Below are positions 24,101 through 34,300 of a stretch of DNA of 64,000 nucleotides, one piece after another; positions within the stretch are counted from its first letter, which is position 1, and every line of letters begins with the position of its first letter. This stretch comes from Eupeodes corollae (Eukaryota > Arthropoda > Insecta > Diptera > Syrphidae): the NCBI RefSeq assembly GCF_945859685.1, contig NC_079147.1, forward strand, positions 237,952,765-238,016,764, given 5' to 3'. The position numbers were made by a program, and so were the translations under genes. Under the pieces are notes generated by a model. That model did no database searches and was not told where the DNA came from. It was given only the letters and a program-made list of their open reading frames with translations.

Positions 24101-26721
24101 GAATATTACCGTCTTTATGGTGTTCTTGGGATTTACTTAAGTCAGGCCAACAGATCTAAACAAATTTTATTTGGTCTGAAAAAAAAAAACATTTTTCCAG
24201 TTTCCTGGGCTCACCGACTCTTGGTTGGAGTTTGCGACTTCAATGCACTCAGCAATGAAATTTTCTTAACTATTTTTCTGTTTACATTTTTTTCTTGCAA
24301 ACGTAGGCAATTCGTTCGGGAGCTAATATAGAACGAAAAATTTGTTTTTATCAAGGAGGATATTGCAAATGGATCACGAAGAGCTTTTCTAACTATTTTT
24401 CTGCACATTGGTCTTAAAGTTTTGAATATCAAAATAATAGGGACAAACAGAGCTGGGTAAAAATCAAAAATTTTCGCCAACAGCGAGCGGTTGGTATACA
24501 AGCAAAGAGAAAACAAACAGCGAACCCAAGCAGCTTCGCCGAACATGTTCATCGTGTATGCCTAGCTTAAAGCATTCCACATTCTCGATGTGCGGTTAAA
24601 AAAAGAATCTCTATACTTGACAGTACGTCCGAAATTGAGCTCAAGGTTAAACTGATATACATTCCTAGAAATGCGAGTTTTAGGGCTGAATTGTTTGGAG
24701 GGGGGGGGGGGGAGGTAATGCAACTGGCTAATTCGACACTGTTTAAAAATATCGGTAGAACAACAAATGGCATGAAACATTGCGGCGGTGTTACGTAATC
24801 GGTTATAGCTCGATCGCGTATCATTCTCAAAGCTCATTTTTGGATCCTGTTTAAAATACTTAAACTTGTTTTAGGAGCACCTTCCCAAATATGCGAGTTA
24901 TATTCAAGTTTTGGACGAATGAAGGCTTTGTAAATTACAGCAAGAAGTTTTTTATTGGAAGTCCTCTTGTTTTTGCTGGTTTTTGACTTTTATAAATGAT
25001 AATAACGGTGCTGTGATAAATCTTTACTGACATTTTTCCGTAACTGAACATTTTTGAAAGCAAATTCAAAATAATTTTACATTTAATAAAAAAAAACTTA
25101 ATTGGAAGGTTATTACGATAAAACTTATAAAGTGAAGAACATTTCGTCGTCGTTCTATTAAAACTCCCTAAGTCCATTTTTTGTGTTTTGAGATATTTGC
25201 ATTAAAAGTTTGAAATCAACATGCAAATTAATAGATTTTGGGAGTTATAATTCTTTAATGAACTTAGGGAGTTTTCATAGAACGACGACGATATAATAAT
25301 TATATTAATTTATTCTTATTATTTTCGCCACTCCCGTATTGTTTAACGTTTCAATAAGTTCTTAAATTTATCAAATAAAATCTCAATACTTATTACGAAA
25401 TATATTAATTAATTAGGTAAATGCAACATTAATTTGATGTGACACAGTTTAATGGTCACATTTTATCTTGATCACGGTCATTGATCTATTGTTTTGTTTT
25501 TCACCCTAACCCACTTTATCAAAATATAGTTTATGTATTTGATATTTAAGACGATTGTAAAAATTTATAAACGTTTGAAATACAATTACATATATAAGTT
25601 CCCTACAGTCACAAAATTCAATGCGTAGGTGCTTCAAAAAAAAAAAAAAAACTTACCGGCATCCAATGTGGCAGACATGACCACAAGCTTTAGATCCTTT
25701 CTTTGTCGAATGACTTCCTTGAGAACTCCCATCAGAATATCAGTGGCTAGTGTCCTTTCGTGAGCCTCATCGAGCAGAATAACTTGGTAAGATTCCAACA
25801 TCGGATCAGACATTGCCTCACGCAGCAACATACCGTCTGTCATGTACTTGAGCAGTGTTTTCTGCGACGAGCAATCCTCGAAACGAATACTATAACCCAC
25901 TTGCTCCCCCAGCACAACGTCCATTTCCTCGGACACACGTTGTGCCACCGACATCGCAGCCACTCGACGTGGTTGTGTACAAGCAACAGCTTTGCCACCT
26001 CTCGACAGCGCAAACTCGACACACCACTGTGGGATCTGTGTAGTTTTTCCCGAACCAGTCTCACCAACCAGCACAATCGACTGATGATCATTGAGCAGCC
26101 TCATGAAATCCACTTGGTATTCGAAAACGGGCAAAGTGATCCTCTTCTTGAAGAGATTTGAATACCGCTGCGAATAGGGTTTGTTGGTGTAGGGATTCAT
26201 TGTGGACATTTGTTTGGCCATCGGTAAAGCACCGCTTCCACCTGCAGTTGTTGTTGCTGTAGCAACAGTTCCATCTGATGGCGGGGTTGTTATTCTATGA
26301 GTGAAAAACAAGAAAGTTAGCCTCTTAGATATTTTGGAAAATCAAATAAATCTATTCACAAAGCTTTTTTTAACAAGGTCAAAGGTATGTAAATTAACTG
26401 CAGTTATTAAAAAATTCAGCATGTGTCAACTGAGAACCTCGATTGAAGTGGTTTTGGCAAACAAAATACAAAAAGAACACATGCAAATCCTCGAGTTTTT
26501 ACTTCCTTTTAAAAAACAACAATTTATACACGATTCAGGATTTTATTTTGGCACAAACTTCAATAAATTAATCGATACATTTTTCAAATAAAGTCACATT
26601 TTCTCAATTTTTCATTAAATGTTCTTCATTGTCCTGCTCCTCGTCATCGTGCAAAAGAAACAAAAACTTACTTTCTTGGCTTTGGATAAGTTTCGCCAAC
26701 TTCAATTCTTCGTTTTGACAT
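15136..26721 (-). CDS. Dhx15: Pre-mRNA-splicing DEAH-box RNA helicase DHX15
   Basis: Seven exons from the 5' end: 26672-26721, 25657-26294, 19622-20251, 19281-19544, 15758-15880, 15337-15690 and 15136-15260. All introns are GT-AG and the joined frame is 2184 nt (727 aa, the usual length). The start MSKRRIEVGETYPKPR matches the conserved N-terminus of fly DHX15. ATPase motifs: GETGSGKT at about residues 94-101, DEAH at 192-195, SAT at 224-226 and QRAGRAGR at 400-407. The HA2/OB region follows, with FVRPNEAKKAADEAK, NEDPNWCYENFINFRSLKSA and VQLHPSTCLDHKPDWVIYNE. The protein ends in DSKQYQKF. DHX15 (yeast Prp43) disassembles late spliceosomes and acts in ribosome assembly with G-patch partners. 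Introns of about 5.4 kb and 3.4 kb hold many transposon fragments, yet every splice border is intact. It is transcribed divergently from cos. Confidence 0.97.
16632..17049. repeat. Tc1/mariner-type MITE in DHX15 intron 4
   Basis: A 418-bp element flanked by TA on both sides (16630-16631 and 17050-17051), the target duplication of Tc1/mariner elements. The left terminus reads CTCTGCTCAACAAAAATAGT and the right terminus, on the other strand, reads CTCTGTTTAACAAAAATAGT. The imperfect terminal repeats run about 28 bp. There is no transposase frame. Confidence 0.85.
17050..18460. other. Intronic sequence, unassigned
   Basis: Part of DHX15 intron 4. An 87-codon open frame at 17368-17631 resembles no family I know and is probably chance. 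The rest may include decayed LINE sequence leading into the tail at 18470. Confidence 0.35.
18470..19050 (+). mobile_element. LINE 3' end, plus orientation, in DHX15 intron 4
   Basis: Degenerate frames spell SLSRSHISSIIGVITGH, then a cysteine-rich block whose end reads LCTCPALAQKRKNYLGEFF, then NDLNHIGIISISRFVRDSNW. This is the typical C-terminal end of a non-LTR element with an RNase H-like tail. It ends with CTAACCTAACCTAAG. The same sequence occurs inverted at 20523-21040. Confidence 0.75.
20523..21040 (-). mobile_element. LINE 3' end, minus orientation, in DHX15 intron 2
   Basis: Same family as 18470-19050 but opposite strand. The minus strand reads LDLKRLRWLLSLSRSHISLI, then IGNHAMRLGVFSNDFCR and NDINYISIISLSRFVRDANW, and the 3' non-coding tail with AGGAGGAAGCCTCAAGATT is shared by both. 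The pair brackets exons 3 and 4 of DHX15. Confidence 0.8.
21722..23278. repeat. 20-bp inverted repeats bracketing a LINE remnant
   Basis: ATTTTAAAATCCCGTTTTTA at 21722-21741 is repeated exactly in reverse complement at 23259-23278. Between them lies the minus-strand reverse transcriptase remnant. The sequences just outside the 20-mers also show loose similarity (CCCG- and ATTCC-type pieces). Their nature is not established. Confidence 0.6.
21960..23240 (-). mobile_element. Non-LTR reverse transcriptase remnant in DHX15 intron 2
   Basis: The minus strand reads GVKQGCVLSTLLFILYISDI near 23040-23100, the GVxQGCxLSPxLF block. Further on are CKTRNLEVNLSKSK (about 22880-22920) and LLGVFIASNFNLE (about 22720-22760), as expected after the catalytic YADD, which is itself decayed. 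Many stops make it non-functional. Confidence 0.7.
23440..24110 (+). mobile_element. Ty1/copia-type reverse transcriptase fragment
   Basis: Plus-strand pieces read KSMWVFKSTQDGEGKV, FLAKGFSQKFGINYNETYSP and VVRYTSIRFFLKAWAA, the classic copia RT opening in two frames (23443-23710). Near 23945-24000 there is a FVDDILIFLCEEKLQ-like piece carrying a VDD catalytic triad across a frameshift. No LTRs or integrase are seen. It is a decayed internal fragment. Confidence 0.85.
24562..24935 (-). mobile_element. LINE C-terminal fragment
   Basis: The minus strand reads RISRNVYQFNLELNFGRTV, then RDSFFNRTSRMWNALS at 24562-24680. This matches the tail of the LINE at the left edge of the window (NFGRTEYRDSFFSRT near 1797-1840). 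Upstream on the minus strand a KLEYNSHIWEGAP-like piece (24880-24910) matches the same element's KLEYNSHIWAGAP. It is a 5'-truncated, decayed copy. Confidence 0.75.
24697..24715 (+). repeat. 13-base G run
   Basis: An uninterrupted run of 13 G (24700-24712) flanked by GGA and AGG in an otherwise AT-rich intron. It lies inside the LINE fragment and could form a G-quadruplex, or reflect homopolymer uncertainty in the assembly. Confidence 0.6.
25144..25291. repeat. 148-bp MITE in DHX15 intron 2
   Basis: The left end TCGTCGTCGTTCTATTAAAA is matched by the complement of the right end (TCGTCGTCGTTCTATGAAAA), and the pairing continues through ACTCCCTAAGT. The 30-bp terminal inverted repeats differ at one position. 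The element is 148 bp with no coding frame. I cannot name its superfamily. Confidence 0.8.
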
Positions 26722-27300
26722 TTTTAATTAATAGATACAATTGTGCTTTAAAGGTTTTATACAATCGAATACACTTTTATGCGTATTTTAAGTTTAACTG
26801 CTTGGAGAAAAATAAAACAATAAATGAGAAAAAATAAATTCCAATGTACCGCCGCCGTCTTATAAATTGTGGAAAATGTGTTTTTTCATTGGATCTAGAA
26901 TGGAGTTGGCTACGGTTTATTTTCGCACAAGAAAATTAAGTGTTATACACAGTGTGTTCAAAGATTAATCGTTTCTCAATCGTTCTTAAAATGGTATCAA
27001 CGAGTGAAAAACACTGAACTGTACATAAGATAAGAACCAAATATGTTGCGTAAATGAACTAAATCAAGGAATTCGAAGTTTTATGAAAGAAAAATGAAAA
27101 TTTAATAATCATTTGTTTTATTTTTGTAGTTAATTTTAAGAGTATAGTGTATATGATATCTATCAATTTTTTGGAATGTTCTTGGTTAAGCCTGTTCCGA
27201 ATTTTCGAGAGTTAGTTTTTCACACTTTCCCAGTTATCTTTTCGATGCAGTTTGTCAATGGTTGAATGGACATTTAAGACTACGTTTTGACGTCTACCGG

Positions 27301-27352
27301 TACGTCTGCTACATTTAACTACATTAACTACCTCATTTATGTAGCAGACGTA
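27301..27352. repeat. Perfect 14-bp hairpin
   Basis: TACGTCTGCTACAT at 27301-27314 is repeated exactly in reverse complement at 27339-27352, leaving a 24-base loop. It lies in the Dhx15-cos intergenic region, outside any recognised gene. Confidence 0.7.
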
Positions 27353-27757
27353 ACAAATTTAGTAAATAAAAAAAAACGCATTTCTGCCATCTCTGATCAC
27401 AATAAATTTGTTACTCAAAATAATGCTATAAAATTCAAAATTTTGAAGATTAACATTAAAATCTTTCGCGTTTCTTCAAAATGTTGAACTATGTATATGC
27501 ATACATAAAATTCCATAGAACAAATCAATTTTCGATTTCTATAACTTACTGACTTTTTTGGAAAAAAACCTTTTCCTGCCCTGTTTTCATTGCAAAAATT
27601 AAAAAAAATAAGAAAACAAATTGTTCGTCGGGGATTGCAATCTGATTGTATTAAACTGTCAAACTCAATTGGCGATCTCCAATCAATTTCAATGAATGAA
27701 ATATATGCGCACTTATTAACAAACTTACAAATACATTCTAGTCTTTGGTGTGCATCT

Positions 27758-27877
27758 AAAAATAAATAAATAGGGTGCCACAACAGTCCGTTAAGAACTA
27801 GGGCCTAGTGACTTACAACTCTCAACCATTCCTGTGTGCGAGTTATGTTGAATGGAGGAGACCTACAATTTATACGG
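27758..27877 (-). repeat. SINE copy 3, tail half only
   Basis: AAATAAATAAAT is followed by GCCACAACAGTCCGTTAAGAA, GGGCCTAGTGACTTACAACT and CTCAACCATTCCTGTGTGCG, matching other copies. It breaks off after GGAGACCTACAATTTATACG, so the head is missing. Confidence 0.75.
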
Positions 27878-27947
27878 GTATTAGCATTACGGGTGTGCAT
27901 CTGTAATCACGAATAAAACTCAGCAATGTGTAATAATTGTCATCTTG

Positions 27948-27988
27948 GACGAATATTCGTTCATTCGTTTATCACCTTCATGTGAACA
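27948..27988 (-). repeat. MITE end fragment
   Basis: GACGAATATTCGTTCATTCG followed by CATGTGAA matches the terminal part of the MITEs at 9806-10185 and 10259-10626. Only about 40 bp remains. Confidence 0.6.
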
Positions 27989-28374
27989 GTCTCTAATGTT
28001 GCTTTGAAAATCGCTCTGAATGCACTCATAAGTGAAATTTGAAGCCAAACAAAAAACAACAAAACAACTTTCAATTTGTGTATAACACTTTTTCCAACCG
28101 CGCCATGCTTCAAAACTTTTTTATTTACATCCCATATTCCCCACACCACCGTCCACGGTCTGTTGAATTTCTTGCGCAAAATATCGATTTGACAGTCAAC
28201 TCAAAAAAATCGGTAAAAGTAAAAGTTTTCTTTTCTTAAAAGTTCTTCCATAAAAATCTTACGATTTCCGAAATTGTGAGTCAATAAACTGATTAAAAAC
28301 CATACAAAACCAAGCTCCATACATTAGAGAATGTATAAAATGTACTTTTAACAATTGGAATCCGTTTGTTGACC

Positions 28375-31300
28375 ATGGAAATTCCAATACAAGTTGCCGT
28401 CCGGATATACCCATGCCTAACCGAAGCAGAAGCTCCACCATGCGTCCAATCCATACCGATGAGCATGGGACCGAACAGTGCCATTGGTGGCATAGCCACG
28501 GGTGTTATCCAAGTCGGACCACACTCCTTCCCGGTGACCCATTCGTTGCCAGTCGATTGTTCACAGGCCCAGATATACCATCAGACTGTCTATCCACTGA
28601 TGGCGTTGTTTCTCGAAGGATTCGACGCTTCTGTGGTCACATACGGCCAGCGAGGAACTGGTAAGACTTACACCTTGTTTGGCCGGGGTCTAGATTGCGT
28701 GTATGGAGAGGCGGAGCAAGGACTAGTCCAGAGATGCGTTCGGGAAATCTTTGCCCAGATGGCCAACCATCAAGAGCGCACATTTGCCATCAATGTTGGA
28801 TGGGTCGAGATAGTTCGCGATGAAATAAGAGACCTGCTCGAAGCAGGCAATGTCTCCTGCTCGAGCATCAGCGAAGTTTTCCACTGGGTTGAAGTTGGTC
28901 TGAATAATCGCAGTGACACGGCCGACACACTCAACCACAGTCTGTTTACGATTACCCTGGAGCAACAATGGGTCTCGAAGGAAGGTCTCATCCAGCACCG
29001 CCTATCGACGGCGAGTTTCAGCGATCTCTGCGGCACAGAACGGATGTTCATGCTCAATAGCATGGATCAGCACACCAGTATTCCCAAGGATCTGGGTTTG
29101 CAATCATTGGAGAGGATCGTCACCACACTCACCGATCCGGTGTTGATGTACAATGGAACTGGCAATGTGGCTTACAATCAAACCACCCTCACGACTCTGC
29201 TGAAGGATTCGTTTGGGGGGAGGGCTCAAACGCTGGTGATTCTATGCGTTTCACCTCTGGAGAGGGATGTCAACGAGACTATTTACAATTTGCAGTTTGC
29301 CTTCAAGGTTCAGTGTGTGAGGAATTATGTTGTGATGAACACATTCTCAGACAACAACACTCCACTGTCGCCTGAAGGTGGACCCAATCGCATGAGCACA
29401 AATCCGAATGACACGTTTGGACTGCAATTTGCCGCCTCACAGTGGTTCAAATTGGTCTCGAATGCTGAGGGATTGTTTTCTAAGTGAGTACCTTTATGAA
29501 TTCAATATTCTAAAGATTTTATTAAATTTTTCCTGTTTGTGAAGAAATAAAATAATGAAAAGAAGTAAAACCGTGTGAAATAAGAGGAAACACTCGTGAA
29601 ACTGATTGCTCTATCCTATTTGGTAGCACATAAAACTTATTGCAAGATTGAAACATAGTTCTGTATCAACAATTTTTGTACTTTTTCTGATGAATTATTG
29701 ATAAGAAGTCTTTTCAAAGCAAATTAATAAAACAAAGCTTTTAAAAAAATCATCAAACATTTACTGGAAGCATTTTTGGGCAGACAAGTTCAACAGCTAA
29801 AGCTCTAGGCACAGATGTAGGAATTGTTGATCAAAGGATTTATGATGCCTCCGAGCCGAGTTTTAGAGTTGTAATCCTACTTAAAGAAATACTCTTGGGC
29901 GATTTTCTTTCGCTGTTTAAGTTGTCCTGTCGTGTTCCGTCGTGTCGATCACCGTAGTAGTTTTAGTAAATCACATTTAATGTACGTGTGCAATGTAATA
30001 ACTTAACCTCTTAGTTAAAGTTAGTTATTGAACGGTGCGATGAATATCGATCACAACTACACCTGCTGTTCATTGACTTCAAGGAGGCCTTTGATAGCGT
30101 TAACATGGAGTATATCTGGTTAGCTTTACGGAGGAGAGGCATCCTAGAAAAACTAATTGTTATTATTAAAGCAACATATGATGGATCCAAGTGTCACGTT
30201 CTGCACTATGGTAGCTTGTCAGATGATTTTGAAATCCGTAGCAGATTCAGACAGGGCTGTATTCTGTCGCCAATGTTGTTTTTGTTGGTGATAAGCGATG
30301 TACTGCGCGCAGCTTTGTCAGGTAGCGGAGGATCCAATGGACTTCGATGTTTGCTTATTCTTTTATAAGATCATGGATCTTCATCAAATGACAACAAGTG
30401 TGGAGAGAGAAGCAGAAGTTGCCCTATGCCCCTTAAAGGGTTCCCAACGGACTTAACAAGTCTGAGGACCTAAGTAAGTTAGTTAAAGGTCGTCTACATC
30501 AACTTCTTCCAATTCAGTCACGAACAAGTCATTAATCATGGCCCTATAACCATTTTTGAACAAATATGGGCCAAAGATTCCCTCTGCCCATAGAGATCAC
30601 CAAACATTGGCTTCTTGAGGATGTTTTGTGGCAATCTCCTATAAGGCCCATTTACGACGCGCTTAATGGTTATTAGGTTTCAATTCCACCGTTAGTTGGA
30701 TTTTCAAAGCCCCGAAACCAAGGTCCTTCCGTAAATACCTCTATGAAGTAAATGTTCATAGCTCCAATTCGGGTCTTCTCTCATCCTTCAGAACAGCAAT
30801 AGCGTCTCTAAGGATGCTCATTATACACTAGATTAAACACGGTGCCAAGCCAATTCATGGTTACTCGAATTACGGACTTTCCTGGGTGATTATGTCCACC
30901 GACTTGGGCGAGATGCGTAGCTTGGACTGACCCATTACTTGGGTTACAAATGTGCACGATTTGCAAACGTTGTTCAGAAGTAAGTCTATTTATTATGAAA
31001 TGGCAAATCAAACTTAAAACCACACGTATATAGGACATCCCTTAGGTTTTTTTTTTCTATCGTCCATAGTTCTTAAACCAAACATGCTAGAGACCTATTT
31101 TTTTTTAAATTAAGTTCAGTTAATTGTTTTTATTTCACCTGAAAAAAGATTTAAGTATTAATGACAAATTATTGATCAAACACAGGCAAACTGCGAGGTC
31201 AAAATTTCGAACCACTTGAATAGGACACTTTAATAAAAAGCCATTTTAGAGTATTACTAACCTTTTTATAACGAACGTTACTTTAATTGGAGGTAACTGG

Positions 31301-34300
31301 AGTATTTTATTTAACCAACAAAAATGTTTTAATAGTGTGTTGAGTCACCTTTCTGCTCCAAAACTTCACACATCCTGTTTGGAAGGGATGCATGCAAACT
31401 GTCCAAATAATTTAGCAAAATCGAGCTCCAAGCCAATTCGATGGCTTGGGTTAGTTCGGATATAGTTGAATATTGTTTTCCTGATCTGTATACTTGACGT
31501 GTCAGCCATCCCCAAACATTTTCTGTGATATTCAAGTGGGTAGGGCGGCCAGCTTATTAGCTTCACATTTTGGTTCTGTATATACGATTTAACTACCCGG
31601 GCTATGTGTATTGGCGCATTATTATGTTGATAAATCCAGGGCATAGGTCCAAAAAGGGTTTGGAGGTATGAAAGGTCTCTTTTAATATACCATTGTAAGA
31701 CAAAGCATTCATTGTTGTTGACACAAAATGTAGTTTGCAGGTGCCATAATAGGAAATAGCTCCCCAAACCATTACCCCTCCAACTCTGCTATGCAGTCGG
31801 ACTTTCTTTGCGGAGGTCAAGGAAATAGTAGCTATATCCATCGGGACCTTCCAAATTAATTTTTTACGATGCCACTCAGAAGTCCAGGTAACATGTGCGC
31901 GGCAAAAACTGATGCGTTGCTCTTTTCGAACCGGGTTAAGGGGAGGCTTCTTTTTGATTTTAAGTCTTTTTATGTATTGAGCTTTCGAAATAACCCGACG
32001 CATGGTAGTTAGACTTGCTTTAACACCACATTTTTCCCTGATTTTTGCCAAAAGTCGTGAGAATTTGCGGCTTTTATTAATATAAGTTGCTTTTCCGCAT
32101 TAGTAAGCACAATGTGTGTGTGGCCTTTCATGTTTTTCCCATATTTAAGCTCATTACCTAAAAATTTGGATATCACATTCGGCTTCTCTCGACTTTTTTT
32201 AGCTATTTTGGCAATATATAAACCAGCGTCCTTATATGCTTTGATTTGTCCTTTTTTCGCAATTCGTGACAAAGATAACGATTAAACTAAATGCATGTCC
32301 TATTTAAGTGGGCCAAAAATATTGCTTTAATTTAGACGAAAGTTAACATAAAGTTGGAAAAGAATGTAACGGATTTTTGTCCAGAACTTGCAATTTTTCA
32401 TAGAGAAAGAAGAAAAGAGTTGCAAAAAGTTAACGGGTAAAGTACCATTATTTTATCATTCCGCTTTTGAGTTATAAGCAAAGTGAAAAGAGTGTACAGG
32501 GTGTCCTATTCAAGTGGCGATGAATGTATGTGTATATTCTACACAGTTTATAGCGAATTACAAATTAGCTACTAAAATAACAAGTACAGCAGATCAAACA
32601 AAGTCGTTTTTGATTCAAAATAGTTTTTGTGCCTTATTTAGCATACAAAAATTGGCGCTTCATAGTTCGCTATTCTCACTTGGACTCGTCAACGCAACTT
32701 TTCAACATAACTCCTTAGGCCATCGAGTAGTCTCCTTGACTGTTCTTCTAAACGCTCTACCGTTTTCCGACAGGTTTCACAGCATTGTCTGGCCTACAAT
32801 ACCTTTACAAAGCGTGTTTTCAATCCATTGACATTTATTGGTAAATGTACATATGAAAGTGAGTTAAACACAGAACGACAAAGACTAAAGCAAAACTATT
32901 TTGATACACATCAGTTTTTAAACGTACTTTTTAGTTCAGGTACCAATTCTCAAAAGTGGTAAGTAAGCCAGAAGTGGATCAATGATCCTCTTTAGATGCA
33001 AAGAAGTGCCAAAATGCTCATAAGGACATGAAAGAAGAATTGATTTAGAATAGATGGACATTTTTATGTAGCTCAAAGTCGCAATAACATAAGGATACTT
33101 CCTTTGCTGGAGGTCAAGTACATGCTTTTGAGGAAGAAGTCGTATTCAGACACACTAAAGAATATTTCCTATGAACACAAATCTCTTATAAGAAGTTCCA
33201 AGGCGTGATTGAGTAGGAATAGTCTTTTCAACAAGAGAAACTTTTGATACTCGGTTCCAAAAGCAAATAATAATAGAATGTGAAAAATGGAGTTTCTAAT
33301 AACACAAATATAACTTTTATTACCTTTCCAAATATTCTTCAAAATAATCATAACATTTACCCATGCGTTTCAAACATTACATTATTCTTTTCAGATTGAG
33401 AGAGTTACTTTCGTGTTGAAAATCTTTTTGATATTTGGGAACAATGAAAGCTGTTTGATTTTAAATTAAGGTTATACGGCTCCACAGAAATTCAATTATT
33501 CAATGGTTTTGCGTCTTTAACAACTTAATTGTTTCATACAATTTATTTGTTTATTTTATTTGTTTTCTATTTTTCCAAAAAACCTTCCATTCCTTATCAA
33601 TTGTTCTTCTATTCTTAATTGGAACAGTGAAAACACGTCATGTAATGCAATCAAATAGATGACCATTTCCAATCGGTACTTAAGTGATACAGCGTGATCA
33701 TCAGCTGCTTCTGAACCATTTACATTTAAAGTTCACAATGTACGTAGAACGGGTTTAGCATTTGATTTCTTTGTACAGCCCTGTAGTTGGAAGCCGTATG
33801 TCCAAAGGTCTTAGTACTTGCCTATATAATATTAGTTTTTTTCTGGATAGACAGGTAGAACTCCAAACTTTCCTTTTAAACAGTCCATTCTTCTTTACCA
33901 TAAGTTTTGCTCTTCTCTTTGCTTTTTGACGTGCTTTTTCCGTTTAAACTTTGCATCCACAATCATTTCAAGGATTTGGAAGTTTTGGAGTAAGGTTTGC
34001 CTGAACTTTTTAGAAATTAAAACATTATTTATGTTATTATTTGTAAAATTTATAAATATGTTGTTTCATACTGTTTGATATTTGTTTTATATGGTATTCA
34101 TGCGTCCGAACACTTAGATATGGATCAATCATGCAAAAATATTCCGGTAAAATCATCCAATTAGCCAATGATAGCGTTTATATCCATTGGAATATCCCTC
34201 GTATATAAAAGATACAATGTTGCTCCTAGCTTCGATTTTCTTTAGTTCTGCGGGTTCGTAAAATTTTGATTTGATTTGATTCTTTATTAAGCTTTCGCTA

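Larger units (their letters stand above)
26722..28374. promoter_or_regulatory. Divergent intergenic region between Dhx15 and cos
   Basis: About 1.65 kb separates the start codons of the minus-strand helicase gene and the plus-strand cos gene, so both promoters should lie here or in unseen 5' exons. I see no strong TATA box. It contains a SINE (27758-27877), a MITE fragment (27948-27988) and a perfect 14-bp hairpin (27301-27352). Confidence 0.45.
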
